From CAZGSG01 sp964528095 (lineage in GTDB: Bacteria; Bacteroidota; Bacteroidia; Chitinophagales; Chitinophagaceae), in assembly GCA_964528095.1 (NCBI GenBank), contig CAZGSG010000217.1:1-9980 (forward strand): a stretch of DNA of 9,980 bases, given 5' to 3'. Of this stretch, positions 1-6,853 are shown piece after piece; position 1 is the first letter of the stretch, and every line of letters starts with the position of its first letter. The notes under the pieces are model-generated. The model saw only the letters and a program-made list of their open reading frames with translations, had not been told where the DNA came from and did not search any database. Both the position numbers and the translations under genes were made by a program.

Positions 1-773
1 GCTGAAAAATGATCGATCGCATATCCTTCACCGCCGGGCGCCGCTCTTTCTACCATCTTACCATGCAGGCCTTCGAATAATGCATACAATATCCATTTAC
101 CTTTTGTTGCGGTCCAGTTCAGTTTTCCTGTTGCATCTACTTTATTGGTCAGGTCCAGCACTTCTTTGTTGTCGGAATAAGCCATCAGTGATTGTAAAGG
201 CAACTTACCGGGAAACTGTACCTGGTCCAATGCCAACCCCTGTAGATTTTTATTCGCTGCCGCGGGCTGAAGCAATGTATCCACACTGACCGCTTTATTA
301 TTGGCAGTACGCACAAATCCTTCGCGTATATATTCTATGGGTTCCTTTAATTGATCGCCCGCATTTAGCGCATATGTTTTATACCAGCTGCTTTTGCTGG
401 CATCCTGATCTTTGACCCAGGGTCCGCCAAATGGCCAACCTGTTCCATTGGCAAGATCCACTCCAAGACCCATTCTCTTTGCTTCTTTCAGCGTATGATC
501 AAATAGCTGCATCCATTGAGGTGAAAGAAATTGTACAAACTCTTTCTCAAATCCATATATTCCGTAGATCGGCGTGATCTCCACACCGCCGAGGCCGGCC
601 TTGCGATATTGTTCGAGGTTCCAGCTAAGACCGGGTTTGGTAACGGCACTGCCCTCCCACCACCAGCGTGTCCAGGGTTTGGATGTCTGTGTAACAACGG
701 GCCAGTTGACCTGGGCCTGCATATAAAAAGGTAAAAAGAACAAGGCGACAATTACGGCTACTTTTTTAAACAT
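1..773 (-). CDS. GH106 alpha-L-rhamnosidase, N-terminal part (3' end beyond the window)
   Basis: Probable exported alpha-L-rhamnosidase of glycoside hydrolase family 106, which cleaves terminal alpha-L-rhamnose from pectic (rhamnogalacturonan) oligosaccharides. Reading from the ATG at 773 gives 257 codons with no stop before the window edge; family members are roughly 1000 residues or longer, so only about the first quarter is visible. Residues 1-20 form a signal peptide (MFKKVAVIVALFFLPFYMQA, then Q). Family hallmarks follow: RWWWEGSAV at 36-44, AGLGGVEITPIYG at 59-71, a FLSPQWM segment at 82-88, NGTGWPFGGP at 109-118, and RAAPGGEGYAIDHFS at 243-257. The catalytic glutamates of the family lie downstream and cannot be checked. 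The gene starts 52 bp after the PL22-like gene, in the same direction, so it is probably the last visible member of the operon. The family call is firm; the exact linkage cleaved is not known. Confidence 0.92.
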   Translation of the reverse strand, partial: MFKKVAVIVALFFLPFYMQAQVNWPVVTQTSKPWTRWWWEGSAVTKPGLSWNLEQYRKAGLGGVEITPIYGIYGFEKEFVQFLSPQWMQLFDHTLKEAKRMGLGVDLANGTGWPFGGPWVKDQDASKSSWYKTYALNAGDQLKEPIEYIREGFVRTANNKAVSVDTLLQPAAANKNLQGLALDQVQFPGKLPLQSLMAYSDNKEVLDLTNKVDATGKLNWTATKGKWILYALFEGLHGKMVERAAPGGEGYAIDHFS

Positions 774-825
774 GTCAATCGTGTGGATTTTAATCTGAAC
801 AAAAATGCTTTCTTTATTGGTTGTT

Positions 826-2076
826 TCATTCACCGCTTTTCCTGATTTCCACGGCATATACATTCTCTATGCCTTCAAAATTTGCACGGAATATGATCCA
901 TTTCGCATCCGGGCTAAAATGTACATTTGGCTCCAACCGGTATTGATGATTTTTCATATTGACCAGTTTTTCAGATACAAGCTGATCGCCTTCCGGTTTA
1001 AAAAGATATATCCATTGACCATCCGGTGCTTTGGCCACCTGTCCAGGATCACCACCATCTCCACAAAGTAATTGCTCATCAGGAGATGTATTGAAGTGAA
1101 TGGACCATTCATCGCGTTTCAGCCCATACTTTATTTCATTACCTGTTTTAACATCAGTGTTGGCCACATAAAAATTTTGTCCTCTTGGCATCTGCAGGTC
1201 AAACCAGATCCTTTTTCCATCGGGTGAAAACCACTCATGACCGGCAATTTCCATATTCATCGTCCTGCTATGCATTTTCATTACTTTGTTGGTAATGACA
1301 TTTATTGTCCAGATCCGATCTACTTTATGCCAGGGTCCCTCATGACAAAACATTAGCAAGGCAGGATCTGTTGGTGAAAACTGCACATGGTTCAGCCAGG
1401 CCGTATCGGTGAAGATCCTGTTTAGTTTTTTAGTGGCAATATCGATTGTAAATAAGGTCCTCGGCAATTTTGCTTCGTATATGAGATTGAAGTAATCTTT
1501 TTTCTGGGGATTATTTTTAAAGATCTCCTTTTCCTGGTCGCTTGATCTTGCTCCGGCCAGTAAAGTACCATCAGCATTCACTGTAGTGATGCTGGCTTTG
1601 AAATCAGCGGGAAAAACATAAATAAGTTTTACTTTTTTGGAGTTCACATTTACCGAGTACACACTGTCCTTGATCTGGTAGTAGACATCGCCGCTTTTAT
1701 TATGCAGGATCTCTCCATTCATCGGCGATGAATGAAAGGTGAGTTGTTCTGTCTTTAGTGTAGCAAGATCAACTGTATATAACTGTTTATTGCGGGCGTT
1801 GGTACTATAGGTTTCCTGTTTTGTGATGCCCGTCAGATCATTTTTCCCGCTATTATAAAAAACCATTTTATTCCCGGTGAATGGATTATTATGAAAGTAA
1901 AAACCCATATTGCTACCTTCCAGCAGTGTTAGTTTCTTAACCCGGTGTTTAGTATCCCTGTCAATCCATTCATCGGGCATTTTTTTCCCGCCTGTTTCCA
2001 GTACCGGTTGCGCAATTGCCGGCAAAAATTGTATAGCCGGAAGCCAAAAAGCAAGTATTACTTTGGATATATTCAT
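826..2076 (-). CDS. PL22-like (oligogalacturonate lyase family) exported beta-propeller protein
   Basis: A 416-residue protein resembling oligogalacturonate lyases (polysaccharide lyase family 22, TolB-like seven-bladed propeller), which cleave short galacturonate oligomers by beta-elimination. I chose the ATG at 2076 because it gives a clean signal peptide (MNISKVILAFWLPAIQFLPAIAQ); the frame stays open upstream to a TTG at 2142, but that adds 22 residues in front of the signal. Family marks are NHVQFSPTDP at 229-238, FCHEGPWHKVDRIW at 243-256, HEWFSPDG at 280-287 and EPNVHFSPD at 382-390. FSPDG-type repeats at about 282, 330 and 387 are propeller blade turns. Compared from memory with the enterobacterial enzyme, the C-terminal QxxHxH metal motif is replaced by YRLEPNVH, so activity may differ. 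Unlike the cytoplasmic enterobacterial enzymes it is exported. It lies 89 bp after the GH43 gene. Family is fairly sure; substrate is inferred from neighbours. Confidence 0.82.
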   Translation of the reverse strand: MNISKVILAFWLPAIQFLPAIAQPVLETGGKKMPDEWIDRDTKHRVKKLTLLEGSNMGFYFHNNPFTGNKMVFYNSGKNDLTGITKQETYSTNARNKQLYTVDLATLKTEQLTFHSSPMNGEILHNKSGDVYYQIKDSVYSVNVNSKKVKLIYVFPADFKASITTVNADGTLLAGARSSDQEKEIFKNNPQKKDYFNLIYEAKLPRTLFTIDIATKKLNRIFTDTAWLNHVQFSPTDPALLMFCHEGPWHKVDRIWTINVITNKVMKMHSRTMNMEIAGHEWFSPDGKRIWFDLQMPRGQNFYVANTDVKTGNEIKYGLKRDEWSIHFNTSPDEQLLCGDGGDPGQVAKAPDGQWIYLFKPEGDQLVSEKLVNMKNHQYRLEPNVHFSPDAKWIIFRANFEGIENVYAVEIRKSGE

Positions 2077-2165
2077 ATTAGCAAGAATTACGGCATAAAA
2101 TAAAGAATTCAACCCGGTTATGTATCCTGCACAGTCCTGCAACCATCTTATCCGCTCCTGAATTT

Positions 2166-3152
2166 TCAGTTTTTTACGCCTTCTGAGGTCATAACCACTC
2201 TTTTCATCGTTCCATCTTTATTATAAAATAAACGGTCTATACAGACAGAACGATGAAAACTGCCAGCATCCGGCACCAATGCGCCATTGTGATAAATAAA
2301 ATAGGATTTTCCTTTAAACGCTATGATCGACTGGTGATTTGTGTTGGAATTGCCGGCTATTTCGTTCAGTATGCCTTTGTATTCCCAGGGACCTTCGATG
2401 CTCCGGCTCATCGCATAGGCGATCTTTTCAGGGAATTCATATGCATATGAAAGGTAATACCAGTCTTTGTGTTTATGGATATAGGGGGCTTCTGTAAACT
2501 TAGGCACCGTGATCGTTTGTATCGGTCCGTCAAGTTCCGTCATATTCTCCTTCAACCGAACATAATATAATTGGGTATTGCCCCAGAATAAATAAGCCTG
2601 GCCATTGGGTTCTACATACACCGTTGGATCAATATCGTCCCAACTGATCTTTGTGCCGGTGGTCATGTCATTGGTGATGAGAGCAGAACCTTTTGCATCG
2701 GTAAAAGGGCCCGCGGGATTGTCTGCCACGGCAACGCCAATTGACTTGCCTGGTATCGTAGCATGTGTAATGGCCACATACCAGTAAAACCTGCCATTTT
2801 TTTCTATAACCTGTGAAGCCCAGGCATCATCTTTGGCCCAGCTAAAATTCTTTACATTAAGCGGACTCGGATGTTCAGTCCAGTTTATAAAATCGCTTGT
2901 GGAAAAACATAACCATTCATGCATTTCATAACGGTTTTGTTTCGCCGGCGCTACATCATGCCCGGTATAGAGGTATACTTTATTATCATATACCAATGCC
3001 GCGGGATCTGCTGTGTATTTATGCCGGATTACGGGATTACCGTCCGCAATAAAATTCGTGTCTTTCGCCTGTTGTGCAATTACTGCAGTCAGGTTGATCG
3101 TCAGTGAAAGCCCGTAAAACATTATTTTTTTCATACAATTGGCCGTATTCAT
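2166..3152 (-). CDS. GH43 family glycosidase (arabinofuranosidase/xylosidase type)
   Basis: Exported glycoside hydrolase family 43 enzyme of 328 residues, a single five-bladed beta-propeller with no added C-terminal module. The three expected acidic active-site residues are visible: general base Asp49 in TADPAAL, pKa-modulating Asp175 in DDIDPTV, and general acid Glu221 in FTEAPYI. A conserved His273 in NHQSII fits the central metal/histidine site of the family. The N-terminus holds a signal peptide ending near VIAQ (residues 24-27). The ATG at 3152 has an A-rich AAAGAA just upstream and lies 9 bp after the esterase stop. An in-frame ATG at 3134 (MKKIMFYG…) gives a shorter, more typical signal peptide and is an equally plausible start. 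In a pectin locus it most likely removes arabinose or xylose from side chains. GH43 members differ widely in linkage preference, so the family is certain but the substrate is not. Confidence 0.9.
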   Translation of the reverse strand: MNTANCMKKIMFYGLSLTINLTAVIAQQAKDTNFIADGNPVIRHKYTADPAALVYDNKVYLYTGHDVAPAKQNRYEMHEWLCFSTSDFINWTEHPSPLNVKNFSWAKDDAWASQVIEKNGRFYWYVAITHATIPGKSIGVAVADNPAGPFTDAKGSALITNDMTTGTKISWDDIDPTVYVEPNGQAYLFWGNTQLYYVRLKENMTELDGPIQTITVPKFTEAPYIHKHKDWYYLSYAYEFPEKIAYAMSRSIEGPWEYKGILNEIAGNSNTNHQSIIAFKGKSYFIYHNGALVPDAGSFHRSVCIDRLFYNKDGTMKRVVMTSEGVKN

Positions 3153-3161
3153 TTCTTTATA

Positions 3162-4496
3162 TTAATTCCCATCGGGTTTAACAGCCGCCATAGAAGGACT
3201 TGGAGGCCAGTAAAATTTCTCTACCGGTAATGGTTTTGCCGGATCAAACAATGGAATGTCTTTCCGGATATATTTTGCAAGCGACAGTTTTTGCAGACGG
3301 ATACTGCTTATTATACAATTGGCCAGTTCGTATGCACCATAAGGACTAAAATGCGTATTATCTTTTAACGCATCCGGCTGGTTAGGAAAACTATTCGCAG
3401 GATAATGTACAAACGCTTTTAATGACCCTTGTTCCCCCCAGGCTTCGTACAGTATCTTACTCATTGCATTCAGGTCTATCAGTGTTACCTGTTCTTCTTT
3501 TGCTGTTTGTCTTACTGCTTCAGGGTAGTCTCCAAGCGTATTGATGATATGACCAGCAGAATCAAAATTGCGACGATGCATGGAACTGATCAATACAGGG
3601 ATGCCTCCTTTTTTTCGCGTTTCGCTTATATAGAATTGCAGGCTTTTTTTATATGAAGTAAACGCGCCGATGCCTTCTCCTTTTTGTTTCTGATCATTGT
3701 GACCAAATTCGATAAATAGATAATCTCCATTCTTCATCAGGCTGAGTACTTTCTGCAATCTTCTTGCACTTGCAAATGAATTCAATGCTTCACCTGATTC
3801 CGCATAGTTGGCTATTACAATTTTACCAGGATCAAAAAAACGAGGGAACATCTGTCCCCAGGCCGCCCAGGGTTCGCGGTCCTGGTCTACCACCGTTGAA
3901 TTTCCCGCAAGAAAGATCGTGGTCGCTGTTTTGTTGGGAACGATCTCTACAGCACATACCTTTGGCAAGGAATCATTGAACTCGATAGTCAGCCGGTTGT
4001 CCCAATGCAGGTAATTCAGCTCTCTTGGTTTTAATCTTACCTTGCTGATCACATTACCCTGCGCATCCCTGATCAGGCTGTCTTTTACATGTATTGTAAA
4101 AGATTGTGTATTGATCTTTCCCCTGGTTGTCCGGATGTTTTCAAGCATCAACCGCCTGCACTCCGCCCTTACAGTAGTCGCGGAGATTCCTTTGGTATCA
4201 CCCAGTAATAGCTTTACATCATAATTGCCTTCGGGCAATCGCACTGAAAAATAGAATGGCTTGTTACCGGTTATATAATCACCGGTCAATGCATCGCCTC
4301 CACGGTCAACGGATTCAACAACGGAATGCTGATCAAATCCATATCCTGTTTGTTCATTGAATATGGTAGCAGGAGTAACCTGGATATAACCGGTGGCTGT
4401 TTTGCCTGTACCAAAATCGAATTTGTAAGAGGTCTGAGCCTGCAATAACTGACAGGTCAGCAAAACAGAAAATAGTATGGTTTTTCTACTGCTCAT
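3162..4496 (-). CDS. Rhamnogalacturonan acetylesterase, SGNH/CE12 type, with N-terminal beta-sandwich
   Basis: Exported two-part esterase of 444 residues, expected to remove O-acetyl groups from the rhamnogalacturonan backbone so that lyases and glycosidases can act. A signal peptide covers residues 1-20 (…CQLLQA, then Q). Residues about 22-188 form a galactose-binding-like or malectin-like beta-sandwich (YKFDFGTGKTATGYIQVTP near the start). The catalytic SGNH domain follows: block I AGNSTVVDQD with nucleophile Ser200, block II ESGEALNSF with Gly235, block III GHND at 265-268 with Asn267, and block V DNTHFSPYGA with Asp379 and His382. All four SGNH residues are present, so the enzyme should be active. 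A proline-rich tail (about 415-444) follows the fold. It is the first gene after the intergenic terminator, preceded by several inverted repeats, and probably opens the enzyme transcription unit. The CE12 assignment is by motif; a related deacetylase specificity (e.g. xylan) cannot be excluded. Confidence 0.9.
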   Translation of the reverse strand: MSSRKTILFSVLLTCQLLQAQTSYKFDFGTGKTATGYIQVTPATIFNEQTGYGFDQHSVVESVDRGGDALTGDYITGNKPFYFSVRLPEGNYDVKLLLGDTKGISATTVRAECRRLMLENIRTTRGKINTQSFTIHVKDSLIRDAQGNVISKVRLKPRELNYLHWDNRLTIEFNDSLPKVCAVEIVPNKTATTIFLAGNSTVVDQDREPWAAWGQMFPRFFDPGKIVIANYAESGEALNSFASARRLQKVLSLMKNGDYLFIEFGHNDQKQKGEGIGAFTSYKKSLQFYISETRKKGGIPVLISSMHRRNFDSAGHIINTLGDYPEAVRQTAKEEQVTLIDLNAMSKILYEAWGEQGSLKAFVHYPANSFPNQPDALKDNTHFSPYGAYELANCIISSIRLQKLSLAKYIRKDIPLFDPAKPLPVEKFYWPPSPSMAAVKPDGN

Positions 4497-4539
4497 TTTA
4501 CTTCAATTTTATTTTCTTTCTTAAGCAGACAAAATAAAA

Positions 4540-4589
4540 AAATGATTCTCATTTAACTGTTTTTATTCCTGTTGATGATCACTCGTCAA
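4540..4589. promoter_or_regulatory. Two short inverted repeats upstream of the esterase gene (candidate operators)
   Basis: Two inverted repeats sit 44-93 bp upstream of the esterase start. The first, 4540-4554, is AAATGA-TTC-TCATTT, perfect 6-bp arms with a 3-nt spacer. The second, 4572-4589, is TTGATGA-TCAC-TCGTCAA, 7-bp arms with one mismatch. Their size and position suit a DNA-binding regulator or 5'-UTR structure, but short AT-rich inverted repeats also arise by chance. I see no convincing Bacteroidota promoter (TAnnTTTG with an upstream TTG) next to them; TTATTTTG on the minus strand at about 4529-4536 differs from the -7 consensus at one position and has no clear -33 partner. Confidence 0.3.
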
Positions 4590-4612
4590 TGCAGGCCTAT
4601 TAAATTACTGAC

Positions 4613-4639
4613 AATATCTTTTTATATAAAAAAGATATT
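4613..4639. repeat. Perfect 11-bp inverted repeat in the susD-esterase gap
   Basis: AATATCTTTTT (4613-4623) and AAAAAGATATT (4629-4639) are perfect reverse complements around a 5-nt ATATA loop. On the minus-strand transcript the stem is followed by GTCAGTAATT, not by a run of U, so it is a poor intrinsic terminator. It lies 117 bp upstream of the esterase start and 80 bp beyond the terminator hairpin. It could be an operator, or an mRNA hairpin protecting the processed enzyme transcript. The symmetry is certain; the function is inferred. Confidence 0.5.
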
Positions 4640-4718
4640 AGACAGATTAACTGTAACAACTACCAATCTTCAATATATCTACTAACATCAAATAGAATGA
4701 ACTAATTTTTTAAAATGA

Positions 4719-4746
4719 AAAAGACAGGCAATTACCCCTGTCTTTT
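4719..4746 (-). terminator. Intrinsic (rho-independent) terminator after susD
   Basis: A perfect 10-bp stem, AAAAGACAGG (4719-4728) with CCTGTCTTTT (4737-4746), encloses an 8-nt loop. Read on the minus strand it begins 25 nt after the susD stop and its descending arm runs into TTTTTCATTTT, a good U-rich tail. It should end or attenuate transcription from susCD, so that the downstream enzyme genes are read at a lower level or from their own promoter. The stem is AT-closed, so it could also act in the other direction, but no plus-strand gene leads into it. Confidence 0.8.
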
Positions 4747-4771
4747 CACTAACGACTGCTTAAGAGAGAGA

Positions 4772-6820
4772 TCAATAACCCGGGTTCTGATAAGCAGCTT
4801 TATCCGCTGCAGACATCAGTACGCCATTGATTGTAGTAAGGTCTATTTCCCGTTGGGGAATTGGTCTTAATTTATGAAATGTTTTAATTCCCGGAGCCGC
4901 ATCATCATTATACAGCTGTGTTCTTTCTACCAATGTCTCCGTTCTTACCAGGTCTTCCCAACGATATAATTCACCGCATAATTCGCGGGTCCTTTCATTT
5001 AAAATAAAATGGATGAACCTCGCCGCATCTGAACCTGCTGAAGGTGGATATTTTTCAGAAGCAGCATTAGTGGTCCATAAAACAGCAGTAGCTGTCATTT
5101 GCGGAGCAGTACTTGTCAGCACGCCGGGAGTAGCGCCTTCAAACATGATCGCTTCTGGGCGCGCTTCATTATTTTTATATGCAGCGCGGGTACGAAGGGC
5201 ATTGATGTATAATAACGCCTTTGTAAAATCAGGGGTGGTTTTTCTTCCATTGGCTTCCGCTGCGATAAGATATGTTTCCGCAAGCCTGGCGAGAATGCCA
5301 TCTTTAAATCCCGACTGATCGGCTACCGCATTACGATGCGGATCAAGAAATTTGACCAGGGAAAGATATTTACCCTGTGAGCTGGTGGTACTGCTTGCCC
5401 CTGAAGGAACGGTACCGCCATAACCAAATCCTCTTTTAACATTATTGGAAGCATCTACCCAATAACGAGGATATACTTTATAGCGGTATTTGCTGCCCGC
5501 ATTAAAATCCATTTGTGCCATTGTCAGCGCTGTAGCCGGTGTATTCATTAAAAACAGGATAGCGGTATCACCAACGCCAAAACGAGTTTTTCCAACCAAT
5601 GCCGGCGTAGGCGCATTGGCTGCTGTAAAATTAGGAACGCTGCTGGTCACGTTGGCGTAGTGTACTGCTCTGAATTCTTTATAGAACCTGGAATCATTCC
5701 TGCGATCATAGATATCCATGGCATAATCAGTTGGCTGCAAACGACGGAAAGGACGGTCACCAAATACATCTCTTGCCACTCCCGCCTCACCCGGACTGTT
5801 CTCGTATGCGCATCCAAAATATAAATGGGTCTGGTTACCAAAACGGCCAAGTAACACAGTTTTATTATTCCACTGTGCAGAAAACAGGATCTCTTTATTT
5901 TTTTGCGCAGCAATACTTAATGTATAAGCCGCGGCATCAGGAGCTTTTGGTTGTACACCCTGGCTACCCAATGCAGGTATCACCCAACTTGAATGATCGG
6001 ATGCATACACCCCTCTCCATAGATCTTTATAATCCGCGGCCAGTGCATACTGACCGGAATTGATCACCAGTTCTGCATAGTATGCCGCGCTATCCATATC
6101 CGTTGGCTTTTGCCCACGCTGATCAGTAAGACCGCTTCCTCTTGTCAGGTATGCTTTTGCCAGGAAGTGCTGAGCTGTGCCTTTTGTAGCTCTTCCGAAA
6201 TCAGTTGTAGCTGGAGCCAGGTTATCAGCTGCAAAACGAAGATCACCGATAATAAGATCATAGACCTGCGCTACAGTTGATTTAGGGAACTCGGTACGGA
6301 TACCGGCACTGGGTGTTGTGGTAATCGGCAATCCACCAAACTGCTGTACGAGTTGAAAATAATAATACCCTCTTAAGAATCTCAGCTCGGCCATCCGCTG
6401 TGTTCTTTTTGGTTCCGTATCGAAAAATTTTACACCCGGTACTGTCGGGATCTTTTCTATACCAAGATTACAACGGTTGATACCATCATAATTCGCGTTC
6501 CAGAAATCATCAATATAGTATTCACCCGACCCACCCGCGGGATTCAATCTTGAATCATATTTATTAAACCAGTCGGCCGTAAACTGATCACCAACAGTAA
6601 ATTCATCTACACCAAAATTCCATAATGAATAAGCCTGTTCGTATTCAAATTTAAAACGGGTCCTTTCATATGCGGATTTGATCAGATCTTCCACCCCCTG
6701 TTCTGTATTGTAATAATCATTGGTCAATGTAGCCACCAGCTTTTCCTCAGTGAATTTTTTACACGATACTATTGATAGCAGGATCGAGATAGTGGTGATG
6801 AATAGAATCGACTTTTTCAT
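4772..6820 (-). CDS. SusD/RagB family outer-membrane glycan-binding lipoprotein
   Basis: A 682-residue surface lipoprotein that captures oligosaccharides and forms a lid on the SusC transporter. Residues 1-20 are a lipoprotein signal peptide ending in LLSIVSC, with Cys20 as the lipidated residue. The N-terminal SusD-like region carries the family signature RMAELRFLRGYYYFQLVQQFGGLPI-type segment at 142-166 (tetratricopeptide-like helices). LARLAETYLIAAEA at 510-523 is another helical repeat. The C-terminal RagB/SusD part has ERTRELCGELYRWEDLVR at 609-626 and ends with LRPIPQREIDL (651-661) and QNPGY, the classic terminus. At 682 residues it is longer than many family members; the extra length probably lies around 390-500, where a Gly/Ser-rich loop (about 466-483) is seen. 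It starts 33 bp after the SusC stop with an A/T-rich leader and no clear Shine-Dalgarno. The ligand is not readable from sequence; neighbouring enzymes suggest rhamnogalacturonan oligomers. Confidence 0.97.
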   Translation of the reverse strand: MKKSILFITTISILLSIVSCKKFTEEKLVATLTNDYYNTEQGVEDLIKSAYERTRFKFEYEQAYSLWNFGVDEFTVGDQFTADWFNKYDSRLNPAGGSGEYYIDDFWNANYDGINRCNLGIEKIPTVPGVKFFDTEPKRTQRMAELRFLRGYYYFQLVQQFGGLPITTTPSAGIRTEFPKSTVAQVYDLIIGDLRFAADNLAPATTDFGRATKGTAQHFLAKAYLTRGSGLTDQRGQKPTDMDSAAYYAELVINSGQYALAADYKDLWRGVYASDHSSWVIPALGSQGVQPKAPDAAAYTLSIAAQKNKEILFSAQWNNKTVLLGRFGNQTHLYFGCAYENSPGEAGVARDVFGDRPFRRLQPTDYAMDIYDRRNDSRFYKEFRAVHYANVTSSVPNFTAANAPTPALVGKTRFGVGDTAILFLMNTPATALTMAQMDFNAGSKYRYKVYPRYWVDASNNVKRGFGYGGTVPSGASSTTSSQGKYLSLVKFLDPHRNAVADQSGFKDGILARLAETYLIAAEANGRKTTPDFTKALLYINALRTRAAYKNNEARPEAIMFEGATPGVLTSTAPQMTATAVLWTTNAASEKYPPSAGSDAARFIHFILNERTRELCGELYRWEDLVRTETLVERTQLYNDDAAPGIKTFHKLRPIPQREIDLTTINGVLMSAADKAAYQNPGY

Positions 6821-6853
6821 TGTTTATATATTTAAATAAGCAATCTTTATTGT

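Noticed and set aside
774..825. Possible terminator between the PL22-like and GH106 genes
   Set aside because: No stem of useful length is visible in the 52-bp gap; read-through is more likely.
805..1071. 88-residue plus-strand open frame
   Set aside because: Antisense to the conserved end of the PL22-like gene; no domain or ribosome site supports it.
2077..2142. PL22-like start at the TTG at 2142
   Set aside because: It would place 22 residues before a complete signal peptide that begins at the ATG at 2076.
4540..4554. Fur-box-like dyad AAATGATTCTCATTT
   Set aside because: It resembles the AATGAT/ATCATT core but is too short and AT-rich to call, and iron control of a pectin enzyme gene has no other support here.
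4497..4718. Bacteroidota sigma-type promoter (TTG then TAnnTTTG) for the enzyme genes
   Set aside because: On the minus strand I found only near matches (TTATTTTG, TCTATTTG) without a well-spaced upstream TTG, so no promoter is called.
5013..5318. 101-residue plus-strand open frame opposite susD
   Set aside because: Antisense shadow of the conserved C-terminal SusD coding region, with no recognisable family features.
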